DNA from: an uncultured Kiloniellaceae bacterium
GTDB taxonomy: Bacteria > Pseudomonadota > Alphaproteobacteria > Kiloniellales > Kiloniellaceae
DNA length: 64,000 nt
Assembly: GCA_947500035.1 (NCBI GenBank)
Contig: CANMQP010000015.1
Location: 62,001-126,000, forward strand
Direction: 5' to 3'
The position numbers and the translations under genes are program-made. The notes below the pieces were generated by a model. The model made no database searches and was not told where the DNA came from. It worked only from the letters and a program-made list of their open reading frames with translations. This document shows, piece by piece, positions 43,616 to 51,985 of this stretch (positions are counted from its first letter, which is position 1; the number at the start of each line of letters is the position of its first letter).

Positions 43616-44032
43616 CTACGCAGTGGGTTTATGACTTTTGTAGAAATCGAGAGCCGCATGAAAACTCTCACGCCAGAGGTCGTCCAATGGCTTATCGATA
43701 TCCTGCCAGAAGAAACGAAAGACCTGGCCACCATCGTCGTTGCTCTTAAAGGTCCAATGATCCGGCGGGCTTGAAAGCGTCGTTTCAAAAAAGATCCATT
43801 CCTGCCTGAGAGCGATCTGCTTACTTGCAACAATTGGCTTCAGGTTTTTCAGGTCGATAGAGAGTCCGCTTTCTTCTTCAAGTTCACGGCGCGCAGCAGA
43901 GGCGTCAGATTCCCCGGGTTCTATGGTCCCCTTGACCAGTTGCCGCCCGGCAAGCGGATGCTCAAAGGCGAGAAACTGTACTTGGCCATCCGTGTTTCTA
44001 AGGACGATAGGACAGACTTTGCGGATCATCAC
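43616..44032 (-). CDS. Nudix hydrolase
   Basis: 138 residues with a complete Nudix box, G-x5-E-x7-R-E-U-x-E-E-x-G-U, seen as GTIEPGESDASAARRELEEESGL near residues 34-57. N-terminal IRKVCPIVLRN and GRQLVKGT give the usual strand and loop. Likely a pyrophosphohydrolase of nucleotide or dinucleotide type; the substrate cannot be told from sequence. Lies 14 bp downstream of the 133-codon hypothetical gene on the same strand, a possible pair. Confidence 0.93.
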   Translation of the reverse strand: MMIRKVCPIVLRNTDGQVQFLAFEHPLAGRQLVKGTIEPGESDASAARRELEEESGLSIDLKNLKPIVASKQIALRQEWIFFETTLSSPPDHWTFKSNDDGGQVFRFFWQDIDKPLDDLWRESFHAALDFYKSHKPTA

Positions 44033-44046
44033 GATTCAACGGCAAC

Positions 44047-44439
44047 TCAGGAGCTTGATCTTTGGATAACAATGAGCGTCTTCTCAGTGATGATAAAGTG
44101 GTAGTAAGTGCCGTCCTTTGTACTGTGTTTTCGCGTACATCCTGGCTGACGGTCGACGCTCGTCTCGGGATGCTCAATCTCTCGAATGGTCCCATATCCT
44201 TGCGTCCCACAAACGCTCAGCCCCGAATAGTCGGCAGGTAACGCGAAGCCTCGTACGGAGCGGCTCTCAAAGCACAGCCTGGCGCATTCTTCTTTTTCAA
44301 GTACCCGTGTCAGCGAAAAGCGTGACAAACCGATAGCAGCTTCTTCGACGAAGATTGCTTCCCGGTAAAAATTATGGGCGTAGAACGCAGTCGCAAGGAT
44401 GCTGGCAACGACCAGTAAGCCGATTCCCAGTTTCTTCAT
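44047..44439 (-). CDS. Hypothetical membrane-anchored protein
   Basis: 130 residues from the ATG at 44439 (three residues after the longest possible start), with GGAG upstream. An N-terminal hydrophobic helix (KLGIGLLVVASILATAFYA) serves as signal or anchor. The remainder has four cysteines, some clustered as EECARLCFE and SVCGTQG, suggesting disulfides if exported. The short motif TYYHFIITE closes the protein. I do not recognise the family. Upstream of and probably transcribed with the Nudix gene. Confidence 0.6.
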   Translation of the reverse strand: MKKLGIGLLVVASILATAFYAHNFYREAIFVEEAAIGLSRFSLTRVLEKEECARLCFESRSVRGFALPADYSGLSVCGTQGYGTIREIEHPETSVDRQPGCTRKHSTKDGTYYHFIITEKTLIVIQRSSS

Positions 44440-44480
44440 GCCAAGCAACTCCGTTCAGACAGCATCCGCGAAAAGCAAAC

Positions 44481-45698
44481 TCAAGCCTTCGAAATCCGAT
44501 GAATCGCGTCCACCCGTTTTTCCAGGCCCGGCGCCAGGTCCATCCCGAGACCGGGACCGTCGGGAACGGTAATCATGCCATTCTCGATCGGCGGCAGCTG
44601 GTCGACGAAGTCCTGGTACCAGCTGTAGTAGAAGCCGCGGGCGATTTCCTGTTCGCGGACATTGCGCAGGCTGAGCGCGAGATGGGTCGAGACGGCCAGG
44701 GTCACCGGGCCGGAGCAGTCGTGAAAGGCGATGGGCCGCGAGCGGGCTTCGGCCAGGGCCGCAACTTTGCGCGCGGCGGTGACACCGCCGGCCCAGACCA
44801 CATCCAGGATCGGCGTGCCGATGTTCCCGTCGTTGATCAGCGCCTCGAACTGCCCGAGGCTGGCCAGGGTCTCACCGCCCGCCAAGGGAGCGCGGGTCGC
44901 GCGTGCCAGTTCGGCCACTTCCCTGGTTCGGTCCATCCAGACCGGGTCCTCGATCCAGTCCATTTCGAGGGGCTCCAACGCCGCCGCGATCTTCTTGGCG
45001 GCATTCAGGCTCCACAAGCCATGCAGCTCGGCCTTCAGGCGCATCTTGTCGCCGTGGGCCGCGCGGATCTTCTCGAAGGGCCCAAGGCCCTTTTTCAGAT
45101 CCTGCGTGGAGATGTCCACACCATCAGCCGCCCCGGCGGCGAGATCGAGCGGCCAGATCTTCATGGAGAAGATGCCCATCTCCATCAAGGAGGCGGCGAG
45201 ATCTTCCGGGTGATGGAGAAAGGCCTCCAGGTCTTCGTAGGTTTGACGCCCCGCCGGACTGCCCGCCGCGCCGGCGGCCGTCCCGAAATTGTCGGGCCGC
45301 ACGGCGGAGGTCTTGGAAACGTAGTTCGGCCCCGCGCAGGTGTTGTAAACCTGGATCGACTCCCGCGTCCGCCCGCCCAGCAGATCGCTCAACGGCTTGC
45401 CCGCCGCCTTCCCCGCCAGATCCCAAAGCGCCACGTCCACCGCCGCCAACGCCCGCACCTCGGCACCGCTGCCGGTGAAACCGGTGTAGGGCTGCATTTT
45501 CATGTTGAGGAATTCGATCCGGCTTGCGTCCTGGCCCAGAAGGATCGGCGCGATGCGGTCGTGAATGTCTGCTTCAGACGGTCCCGCCCCGAAGTAGGTC
45601 TCGCCCAAACCAGTCAGTCCGTCGTCGGTGTGCACCCGCACCCAGAGGAGATTGGGATGATCGCCAAGGCGCAGGGTTTCAATGGTTTCGATTTTCAC
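44481..45698 (-). CDS. Mandelate racemase/muconate-lactonizing enzyme (enolase superfamily)
   Basis: 405 residues. Enolase-superfamily marks: capping-domain N-terminus VKIETIETLRLGD, DVALWDLAGKAAGKPLSDLLGG, a barrel lysine in FSMKIWPLD, metal ligands in KAELHGLW (E), DWIEDPVW (E) and GGETLASLGQF (E), and a His in RPIAFHDCSGPV. These enzymes abstract an alpha proton from acid sugars or related carboxylates (dehydratase or racemase). The GTG start at 45698 has GAGAGGACT upstream; the frame is open to 45785. No sugar-acid genes are adjacent, so the substrate is unknown, but the sugar-acid set at 4-8 kb is a possible partner. Confidence 0.85.
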   Translation of the reverse strand: MKIETIETLRLGDHPNLLWVRVHTDDGLTGLGETYFGAGPSEADIHDRIAPILLGQDASRIEFLNMKMQPYTGFTGSGAEVRALAAVDVALWDLAGKAAGKPLSDLLGGRTRESIQVYNTCAGPNYVSKTSAVRPDNFGTAAGAAGSPAGRQTYEDLEAFLHHPEDLAASLMEMGIFSMKIWPLDLAAGAADGVDISTQDLKKGLGPFEKIRAAHGDKMRLKAELHGLWSLNAAKKIAAALEPLEMDWIEDPVWMDRTREVAELARATRAPLAGGETLASLGQFEALINDGNIGTPILDVVWAGGVTAARKVAALAEARSRPIAFHDCSGPVTLAVSTHLALSLRNVREQEIARGFYYSWYQDFVDQLPPIENGMITVPDGPGLGMDLAPGLEKRVDAIHRISKA

Positions 45699-45888
45699 GA
45701 GGAGTCCTCTCAGGGGGAACGGGTGGTGACCGTAATACAATGAACTGACGCGCCAAAGACTCGCACGGACTTGGACTTTTTCCAAGGCTATCGGAGAGTG
45801 CTAACTTCGCATTTGACCGGCAAGTCCGAGACAAGCTTTGCTTCTATGCATACTCATTCGGAAACGTTCTATTGGAGATCATACCTGC

Positions 45889-46152
45889 ATGACCGAGCTG
45901 GAACTGAAAAAAATTGAAGCCAGATGCGATGCCGCCGCTGCAGGCCCCTGGAAGTCGTGTGTGGAAGGCCGCGATCACACCAGCGCTTCGAGCTTTATTA
46001 TGACCGGCGAAGGTCGTGAGAGAGGCAATGACATCGAGCTGACCGGAGCCACAACAGCAGATCAGGATTTTATTGCTCATGCGCGGCAAGACATTCCGAA
46101 ACTGCTGGCAGAGGTTCGACGACTGGAAAAGGCGTTGTCTGGAGGCACTTAA
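45889..46152 (+). CDS. Small Ead/Ea22-like protein
   Basis: 87 residues. The segments RCDAAAAGPWKSC and TTADQDFIAHARQDIPKLLAEVRRLEKAL follow the pattern of Ead/Ea22-like phage-derived proteins (PGPW near the start, DxxFIAxARxDVPxLLxE near the end). Such small proteins occur in prophages and also stand alone in chromosomes. No other phage gene is near. The start at 45889 is preceded by GGAG at a slightly long distance (10 bp); the frame is open to 45838. Confidence 0.65.
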   Translation: MTELELKKIEARCDAAAAGPWKSCVEGRDHTSASSFIMTGEGRERGNDIELTGATTADQDFIAHARQDIPKLLAEVRRLEKALSGGT

Positions 46153-46191
46153 AAACTAATGCGCCTCAGGTCCTGCATTGTTGAGTGTCCA

Positions 46192-46253
46192 GGGTCAGGC
46201 CTTAAAGAGTGCGTGCGATAACTTGAAATTGCACATAATTTTAGACCTGACCC
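46192..46253. repeat. REP-like imperfect inverted repeat
   Basis: GGGTCAGGCCTTAAA (46192-46206) pairs imperfectly (13 of 15) with TTTTAGACCTGACCC (46239-46253), enclosing a GTGC-N-GCAC inner pair and an AT-rich centre. The GGGTCAGGTCTAAAAT form recalls proteobacterial REP elements that are moved by REP-associated tyrosine transposases. No such transposase gene is in this window. Confidence 0.7.
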
Positions 46254-46353
46254 CTGTGAGAAAATCAGCTGTTGCATCGCCTAACGCTTAATCCGCCAAT
46301 TCTGAACAGAAGTCACTGTGATCGAACCACGGGCTGGTACTTCACTCCATGCC

Positions 46354-46938
46354 TCACCGGGTCGCCCCAGCCGTAGTCACTGCAGCCTGGCGGATCGAGG
46401 CTGCAATTTCCTCGGAGAGCTTCTTGCCCTTCATGGAGCGCGCAATGGTCAGACCGCCGGTCAATACGCCGAGCATGGCCCAGGCCCGCGACAGACGCTC
46501 TTCCCTCTCGCCACCCGCCAGACCCTCGGCGATAAGGCCCGCAATTCGCTTCATTTTCGCTTCGTAGATCGCTTTAACCTCCAGGTCCGCTCGCGCGACC
46601 TCCGGTGAAAGGGTCGTCATGGCGCAGCCGCAGGCGAGATCGTCCCGGTGCGCCTTTCCCAGATAGTAGTCCGCGAAGGCCTGAACCCAACCGGAACCAT
46701 GTTCGCTCTGAAAGCCGGGCACAGCTTCGATCACCTCGTCCAGCCCACGCTCCAGAGCGGCGCGGAAGGCACTGTCTTTTGACCCCAGGTGCGCATAAAA
46801 CGCGCCGGAGGTGACGCCCGCGGCCTTAGCGATCGCGTCCACACCCACGCCGGCATAGCCATGGCTGCGGAAATTCCGGCTTGCGGCGTCGAGCATGCGC
46901 TCGCGGGTGAGCTCCCCTTTTGTCGGCGGTTGACTCAT
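46354..46938 (-). CDS. TetR family repressor
   Basis: 194 residues with an N-terminal TetR helix-turn-helix (TRERMLDAASRNFRSHGYAGVGVDAIAKAAGVTSGAFYAHLGSK) and a C-terminal ligand domain (FADYYLGKAHRDDLACGCAMTTLSPEVARAD). The 'CGCAMTTLSPE' stretch is typical of a TetR_C subgroup linked to electrophile or quinone responses. Divergent from a three-gene operon, with a symmetrical operator set between them, so autoregulation and control of that operon are both expected. Confidence 0.93.
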   Translation of the reverse strand: MSQPPTKGELTRERMLDAASRNFRSHGYAGVGVDAIAKAAGVTSGAFYAHLGSKDSAFRAALERGLDEVIEAVPGFQSEHGSGWVQAFADYYLGKAHRDDLACGCAMTTLSPEVARADLEVKAIYEAKMKRIAGLIAEGLAGGEREERLSRAWAMLGVLTGGLTIARSMKGKKLSEEIAASIRQAAVTTAGATR

Positions 46939-46955
46939 CTGACTCTCCAGAAAAA

Positions 46956-47025
46956 ATAACGATCTCTATATTTTTGATTGACAATATAACGATCGTTACA
47001 TAATTATATTTATAGTGATCGTTAT
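46956..47025. promoter_or_regulatory. Three-part TetR operator and promoter
   Basis: A central perfect palindrome AACGATCGTT (46988-46997) lies between outward copies ATAACGATC (46956-46964) and GATCGTTAT (47017-47025), which are inverted with respect to each other. A consensus -35 TTGACA (46978-46983) reads towards the downstream operon, placing the central operator in its spacer. The -10 is not clear (TATATT at 47005 is best but too far). Repressor binding here would block both directions. Confidence 0.7.
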
Positions 47026-47086
47026 ATTTCAACCCTGACAAATCCGCAACAGCGTAATCCTGAGGCGAAACTCAAGGAGGAACCAG

Positions 47087-47878
47087 ATGAAAGAGGAGCG
47101 GAGTCCGGCAGGCCTTGCGGGACGCGTCCTGCGCCGCCGCGAAGTGCTAGGCACATTGGCTGCAGGAATCGCAGCCGCTATTTCGGGATCCGAAGGGCGG
47201 GCGTCGCCGCTCGCACAAAATGCAACAATGAAAGGCAAGACTCACATGGATACGAAAGCCTTCGTCTATACGGAACTGCAGGCCTCGGTTCCCTTTGGCG
47301 ATGTTCCCTGGAAGGAGCTCAACAATCAAATCGCCGGAGAGCCCGGTTTTCTGAACAAGACCTGGTTCTCGGGCGTCGGGAACAACTCGGTCGGCGGGCT
47401 CTACAGTTTCGACGGCATCGAGGCCGCACAACACTATTGCACCGTATTTTTCCCGGCTGTCGCAAAAAGCTTCGGCGTTGCGCAAACCACGCGTGTCTTC
47501 GATGCCGCCCTGGTGAGGGACGCCAGCCTTGATATGGGATCTCCCTATTTCGGTGCCGAACCAGCGCAGGCGCCCGGCGCGTTCGTCTATACGGAAGTCC
47601 AGGTGAACGTCCCCTTCGAGAAGGCGCCCTGGCGGGATCGCAACCCGGTACTGAAACAGCAGAAGGGCCTGATATCGAAACTTTGGCTGAGCGGTCTTCA
47701 CACCGGCACGCTCGGCGGTGTCGATGCCTTCGACAGCATCGAGAACGCTCTGGCCTTCGCCATCGACGACTTCCCCAAGACGGCCGCAAAGCTGAACGCC
47801 GCTTTCACCACACGTGTCTTCGATGCCCGCGTGACGGAGCAGGCAAGCCGCGGACTGAAGTCACCTTACTACGCGTGA
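47087..47878 (+). CDS. Tat-exported protein with two YdhR-like (ferredoxin-fold) domains
   Basis: 263 residues. The N-terminus carries a twin-arginine-like signal (LRRREVLGTLAAGIAAAIS). Two homologous repeats of ~100 residues follow, FVYTELQASVPFGDVPWKELN (about 58-78) and FVYTEVQVNVPFEKAPWRDRN (about 165-185). Each contains GFLNKTWFSG or GLISKLWLSG and ends ARVFDA/TRVFDA-type, resembling the dimeric alpha-beta barrel of YdhR monooxygenases. AAGGAGG lies 6 bp before the ATG. It is the first gene of a TetR-controlled operon, which suggests a role in handling toxic small molecules in the periplasm; this is inference. Confidence 0.75.
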   Translation: MKEERSPAGLAGRVLRRREVLGTLAAGIAAAISGSEGRASPLAQNATMKGKTHMDTKAFVYTELQASVPFGDVPWKELNNQIAGEPGFLNKTWFSGVGNNSVGGLYSFDGIEAAQHYCTVFFPAVAKSFGVAQTTRVFDAALVRDASLDMGSPYFGAEPAQAPGAFVYTEVQVNVPFEKAPWRDRNPVLKQQKGLISKLWLSGLHTGTLGGVDAFDSIENALAFAIDDFPKTAAKLNAAFTTRVFDARVTEQASRGLKSPYYA

Positions 47879-47917
47879 AACCCTCAAAACAGATAGCAAA
47901 CCAAGGAGAGAAGCCTC

Positions 47918-48403
47918 GTGCTTAGGAAACTCGGATACGGACTGATTTTAGCGGCTGCGACGACACTCGCCGACACCTCGGGGGTGCAGGCTGCGGGCGA
48001 AAGCTGTGAAGCCATCGGCGGCGTCGCGATTCCCAACTTCTTTGCAGAGGGCGAGGGTCAGCCGGTGATCATTTCCGCCAGACTGACCGGCAGCGTGCAG
48101 ACCGCTGCAGGCAAAATCACCGCCCAGCGGGAAACCGCAACGGGTCTTGAAATGGACATGGTCCACTATTTCGGCAGGGACGACGGTGGTGCCTTTCAGA
48201 CCAAAGACCTGGGGATCCTCACCGCCGTGCCGGGTAAGCCGGGCCGCTATATGATCGAGATCACCTATCACATTCAGGAGGATGTGACCCGCGGCACGCT
48301 TAAGGGCGCCAAAGGAACCTTCAACAGCTACGGTCTGGTCGACCTGCGCAATCCCGACAACATGGTCGGCCTCGTTCGCTATACAGGCGAAATCTGCAAA
48401 TAG
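47918..48403 (+). CDS. Exported hypothetical protein
   Basis: 161 residues with a GTG start, an AAGGAGAG ribosome-binding site, and a signal peptide (LRKLGYGLILAAATTLADTSGVQAAG, cleaved near residue 26). The mature part has two cysteines (SCEAIGG near the N-terminus and GEICK at the end), which could form a disulfide across the fold, and a run of beta strands. I recognise no family. Its place between the YdhR-like and DJ-1-like genes, 40 bp after the former, argues for an operon and a common periplasmic or stress role. Confidence 0.7.
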   Translation: MLRKLGYGLILAAATTLADTSGVQAAGESCEAIGGVAIPNFFAEGEGQPVIISARLTGSVQTAAGKITAQRETATGLEMDMVHYFGRDDGGAFQTKDLGILTAVPGKPGRYMIEITYHIQEDVTRGTLKGAKGTFNSYGLVDLRNPDNMVGLVRYTGEICK

Positions 48404-48490
48404 AGTCGAGCTTTTGCACTGCGCGGGCGGTGGTTCCACCCCAGACGCCCGCGCAGCCTGGCAACACCAAAATCACAATCAAGGATCGCT

Positions 48491-49141
48491 ATGCCAAAAG
48501 AGCTTCATATCGGCTTTTTGATATTTCCGCAGATGACGCAACTCGACGTCACAGGGCCAGCCGAGATTCTAAGTAAGATCCCAGGCGCTAAAATCCACAT
48601 GATCTGGAAAGATCTGTCGCCAGTCGATGCAGATGCGGGCTTTTCGATCAATCCAACGACGACATTCGACACTTGTCCCGATCTGGACGTCGTTTGCGTC
48701 TGCGGGGGGTTGGGCGTTGTTCCCTTGCTCGACGACGAAGACATCCTGCAATTTCTGAGGCGCCAAGCGGAGGTGGTTCAATATGTAACGTCAGTGTGCA
48801 GCGGTTCCCTGCTCCTGGGTGCGGCGGGTTTATTGCAGGGTTATAAAGCCGCCTGCCATTGGGCATTTCGAGATATGTTAAAAGGTTACGGGGCCGCGCC
48901 TGTCGCAGAGCGCGTCGTACGTGACCGCAACCGTATCTCGGGCGGCGGCGTCACGGCCGGCATCGACTTTGGATTAACGCTCACCGCCGAACTCGCCGGC
49001 GAGGAACTTGCGCAAAGGATTCAGCTTTTCGTCGAGTATGACCCCGCGCCGCCATTCGATTGCGGATCGCCCGAAAAGGCGGGGCCAGAGAGAGTCGCTG
49101 CGGTCAGAGCGTTGATTTCCGAAATGACTGCTAAAGGGTGA
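48491..49141 (+). CDS. DJ-1/PfpI family protein, isonitrile hydratase-like
   Basis: 216 residues. DJ-1 fold marks: HIGFLIFPQMTQLDVTGPAEIL, then CVCGGLGV, and the nucleophile elbow TSVCSGSLLLGAAGLLQGYKAACHW with the reactive Cys. That elbow plus the D at QLDVTGP match InhA/isonitrile hydratase-type members, which act on isocyanides or reactive carbonyls. The C-terminal GITAG-like GGVTAGIDFGLTL is also typical. Third gene in the TetR-controlled run (87 bp after the preceding stop). Activity is predicted, not shown. Confidence 0.85.
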   Translation: MPKELHIGFLIFPQMTQLDVTGPAEILSKIPGAKIHMIWKDLSPVDADAGFSINPTTTFDTCPDLDVVCVCGGLGVVPLLDDEDILQFLRRQAEVVQYVTSVCSGSLLLGAAGLLQGYKAACHWAFRDMLKGYGAAPVAERVVRDRNRISGGGVTAGIDFGLTLTAELAGEELAQRIQLFVEYDPAPPFDCGSPEKAGPERVAAVRALISEMTAKG

Positions 49142-49606
49142 CCGGGGCCACGCCTTAGCTTGCGCGCTATCTGCCTCAGACGAGTGCAGGAAATACAATA
49201 AGTAGAAAAACCTAACAAGTTGCTACAGGTGTTTCAGGCGCCAAGAGAAGCGGTGGGAACAGCGGTAACGCCCGGCTTTCAGATCGAATGCGAGACGAAC
49301 TGTGGCCTTGATTACTGCTTGAGCCCCCCTGTGATCTCCCCCCCCGAGACAAAACCGATTGCTTGAAGAAGGTGCAGTTGGAGCCGGATCGATCAAAAAA
49401 AACGCGCCATTGGGCTCAATACCACTGAGCCGACAACGCTGGCGACAACGCTGGGGACAACGGTCATGTCGGAGACTGCCAGGATCGCAGCATCATCCGG
49501 CACAGGCCTTCAAACGATTTGTTTGGAGGCTTTGCCGCGTTTTTCCGCTGCCGCAACCGGTCGATGGCCCCGCCGCGCCGGTATGAAACACAAGGAGAGA
49601 CTTCCC
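49142..49606. other. Non-coding spacer with short tandem repeat
   Basis: 465 bp without a convincing gene. It includes a perfect 12-bp tandem pair (CGACAACGCTGG at 49431-49442 and 49443-49454) followed by a degenerate third copy at 49455-49466, and a homopolymeric C-run near 49340. The 3' end supplies the AAGGAGAG ribosome-binding site of the next small gene. Confidence 0.5.
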
Positions 49607-49849
49607 ATGCCCGTAAGAACCCTGATTGCCGCTGCCTTTCTGTCGCTGGGCACCGGCTTTGTCCTAGCCTTCCCGGCCGGCGTCATGATGTCGGACACCG
49701 ACGGCCCGGCCCATGGCCAGGGCGTCGTGGTCCTTTACAGCTTTGAGGATGGCTACGCGGGCGTAAAAAGCGTTCCCCGAGGCGCAGGTTTCAAACGCGA
49801 CTACGGCGCGTTCAGCCGTGGAGACAGCAACGGAACAGTGGGCATCTAA
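49607..49849 (+). CDS. Small secreted hypothetical protein
   Basis: 80 residues from the ATG at 49607, with AAGGAGAG upstream at a good distance. The first ~21 residues form a clear signal peptide (VRTLIAAAFLSLGTGFVLA). The mature ~59 residues are Gly- and Ser-rich (SDTDGPAHGQGVVVLYSF, then GAGFKRDYGAFSRGD) and contain no cysteine. No family recognised. The frame is open to 49466 but the upstream part is shuffled-looking. Convergent with the BTAD-hydrolase gene, ending 43 bp away. Confidence 0.6.
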   Translation: MPVRTLIAAAFLSLGTGFVLAFPAGVMMSDTDGPAHGQGVVVLYSFEDGYAGVKSVPRGAGFKRDYGAFSRGDSNGTVGI

Positions 49850-49891
49850 GGCATGTTGAGTCTCGGGATGCCACCGGGTCCGACGAGATCG

Positions 49892-51493
49892 CTAAATACG
49901 CGTTTCCGCAAGAAACTGACCGACGGCATCGAAGCAGGTTCTCCAGGCCGGTTCGCTTTCGACCAGAATGTGATTGCGGCTTTCGAGGGGAATGAACTGA
50001 GCGTCGGGGATGCCCGCCGCCAACGCGCGGCCGACATTAAACGGGATCCGCTGATCGTGCCTGGAATGCAGAACGATCGTGGGCGCCGTGACCTGCGCGA
50101 GCCGGTGGCGAACGTCGATATGGCCGAAGGCGTCCTGAAACCGCGCCGCGTTGCGGGGCGAAGTGGTCCGGCGTTGAAATTCGTTGAACCAGTCCAGTTC
50201 TTTTTTCGTCGCCTCGGGCATAAAGGTCTGCGAGAAGATTTGCCGGTAGGCCGGATTGTCGGTGCCCCACCCAAGCTCGGTCAGGGTCAGCACCGCCTCG
50301 CGCCGCGCCTGCTCCTCGGGGCTGGTCAGATGCCGCCACCCGGCCGCATAGCCGCCGATCAGGATCAGGCCCGACACGCGTTCCGGATGGCGCACGGCAT
50401 ATTCTATCGATACCGCGCAGCCTTGCGAGATGCCGAGCAGCGGGAAGCGCTTGAGTTCCAGCTTGTCGGCAACCGCCTCGAGGTCTTCAACGAAGGCATC
50501 GAAGCTCAGGTCCTTTACCTCCCAGTCCGATAAACCGCAGCCCCGCTCGTCATAGCGGATAAAGGTCCGGTGGCGGGCAATCTCAGCAAAGCTCCGGCCC
50601 CAGATCGGGCTGTTCCAGTCGAACTCAAGGTGGTTGAGCCAGTTCGCGGCCTTCAGCAAAGGGGGGCCCGATCCAAGGGTCGCATAGGCGATCTTGGTGC
50701 TGTCGCGCACCTCGCAGAATCCGATCCGCTGGGTGCGCAGCGCTTGCGCCTTGTACCGGGCGTCGCGCGCCGGCGTTGTGACCGGCGCGCCCCCGGCGCC
50801 GGACACCGGCGCCTTGAAACCCTCACTGTCACTCGCCCGCGTTCGCGCCCTGGGGTCCCGCGCTTTCACTGGCGCCGGCGGCGTGGCCGTCTTTGCCGAT
50901 TCCTCCCGCCTGTGCGCTTCCCAACCGTAAGGGTCGGCCTGCTGCCAGAGCCGCCGCCATTTCCGTCCCAAAACCGGATCCGTCTCAGGATGTGTCGCCA
51001 GTTGCTTGAGAACCGCCGCATAGGTGTTGTGCGCGTCGTCGCGCTCGGTGGTCAGCCAGGAATCGAAGTCCCGGCTACCCGCTCCATCCAAGCCCTCAAG
51101 CGGTATCGCGTCGAGCTTCTGGGCGGCCGCTTCCAGTTCCTCGAGCGGCAGGGGCGTATCCTGCTGCGGCAGGCGTTGATGCAGGTGGGTGATGTCAATG
51201 CAGACGTCCTTCGTGTCAAAAGAGATACGCTCCCGGTCAGCGATGATGCGACGGCGGTCCGGCGCGTCCACCACGCGGCGCAGCTTGCTGAGTGCCCACC
51301 GCAGCGATGCCTTGGGGTCGTCGGGCAGGTCCCAGAAGAGTTCGCAGAGGCGTTCGCGACGATGGGGACGCCCCGTGACAGCGAGAAAGGCAAGCAGGGC
51401 GCGCGCCTTCCGCGAGGCCGGGAGGGGGCGCGGCACGCCCCCGGACGCCACGCGTATTTCGCCCAAAAGCGAGATCTGGAGATCGTGGGACAT
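49892..51493 (-). CDS. BTAD regulator domain fused to an alpha/beta hydrolase
   Basis: 533 residues in two parts. Residues ~1-225 look like an OmpR-type winged helix plus bacterial transcriptional activation domain (SLLGEIRVASGGVPRPLPASRKARALLAFLAVTGRPHRRERLCELFWDLP, then LRWALSKLRRVVD), as in SARP/AfsR regulators. Residues ~250-533 form an alpha/beta hydrolase with nucleophile elbow LLGISQGCAVSIEYA, acid SRHDQRIPF and base SRNHILVE. The ATG at 51493 (MSHDLQISLLGE) is where the regulator fold begins. Such a joint regulator-hydrolase is rare and may use the hydrolase as the ligand sensor. Neighbours are hypothetical genes, so the target promoter is unknown. Confidence 0.85.
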   Translation of the reverse strand: MSHDLQISLLGEIRVASGGVPRPLPASRKARALLAFLAVTGRPHRRERLCELFWDLPDDPKASLRWALSKLRRVVDAPDRRRIIADRERISFDTKDVCIDITHLHQRLPQQDTPLPLEELEAAAQKLDAIPLEGLDGAGSRDFDSWLTTERDDAHNTYAAVLKQLATHPETDPVLGRKWRRLWQQADPYGWEAHRREESAKTATPPAPVKARDPRARTRASDSEGFKAPVSGAGGAPVTTPARDARYKAQALRTQRIGFCEVRDSTKIAYATLGSGPPLLKAANWLNHLEFDWNSPIWGRSFAEIARHRTFIRYDERGCGLSDWEVKDLSFDAFVEDLEAVADKLELKRFPLLGISQGCAVSIEYAVRHPERVSGLILIGGYAAGWRHLTSPEEQARREAVLTLTELGWGTDNPAYRQIFSQTFMPEATKKELDWFNEFQRRTTSPRNAARFQDAFGHIDVRHRLAQVTAPTIVLHSRHDQRIPFNVGRALAAGIPDAQFIPLESRNHILVESEPAWRTCFDAVGQFLAETRI

Positions 51494-51985
51494 CTGCGCA
51501 CTCCGCAAGTCAGAACAACAACGTTTCGCCGATCTAGTTTTCACCGGGCTTGAAACGCCGACAGAGCGGCAAGACAACAGGTGAACAGAGGTTGCAGCCT
51601 TTAGCCCTTAGCGCGGATGCTCCGACTTGGCCATGGTGCTGCACAGGCGCCTCCCCCATCAAAGGCACCCACCCCCATCATCTGCAGCGCAGAGTCTGCA
51701 AATCAGTCTACGAACAAAACTAGAGGAAGACAGGTATGAAGAAAACGGAAATCGAAATCGACAGAAATACCTACCACTGCGTGTGAAATTGATCGTCATT
51801 CACAAGGACTTTGTGTCATATAACAAGCAGGCACACAAACCCGGCGACGCATCCGTTTTTACCCCTCAAGAGACCCTGGAAACTTAAAAGTGTTGAGTAT
51901 CGGCAGACATGCAAACCACTGGCAGGGTAAGCTGGATCAAAATCTGACCCTGCCGAAGAATTTCAAATCCTCCCGCTCACGGATT
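51494..51985. other. Spacer with a possible gene remnant
   Basis: About 490 bp with no complete gene. An ATG at 51736 opens a 16-codon frame (MKKTEIEIDRNTYHCV) that ends at TGA and resembles the start of DNA-binding or antitoxin-like proteins of the K-x-I-E-I-D type. The following ~100 bp in another frame also read plausibly, as if a frameshift had broken a gene. Promoters for the divergent BTAD gene and the downstream 93-codon gene must also be here. Confidence 0.4.

Noticed and set aside
45889-46152. Prophage region
   Set aside because: Only one small Ead/Ea22-like protein is present; no integrase, structural, lysis or terminase genes and no att repeats were seen.
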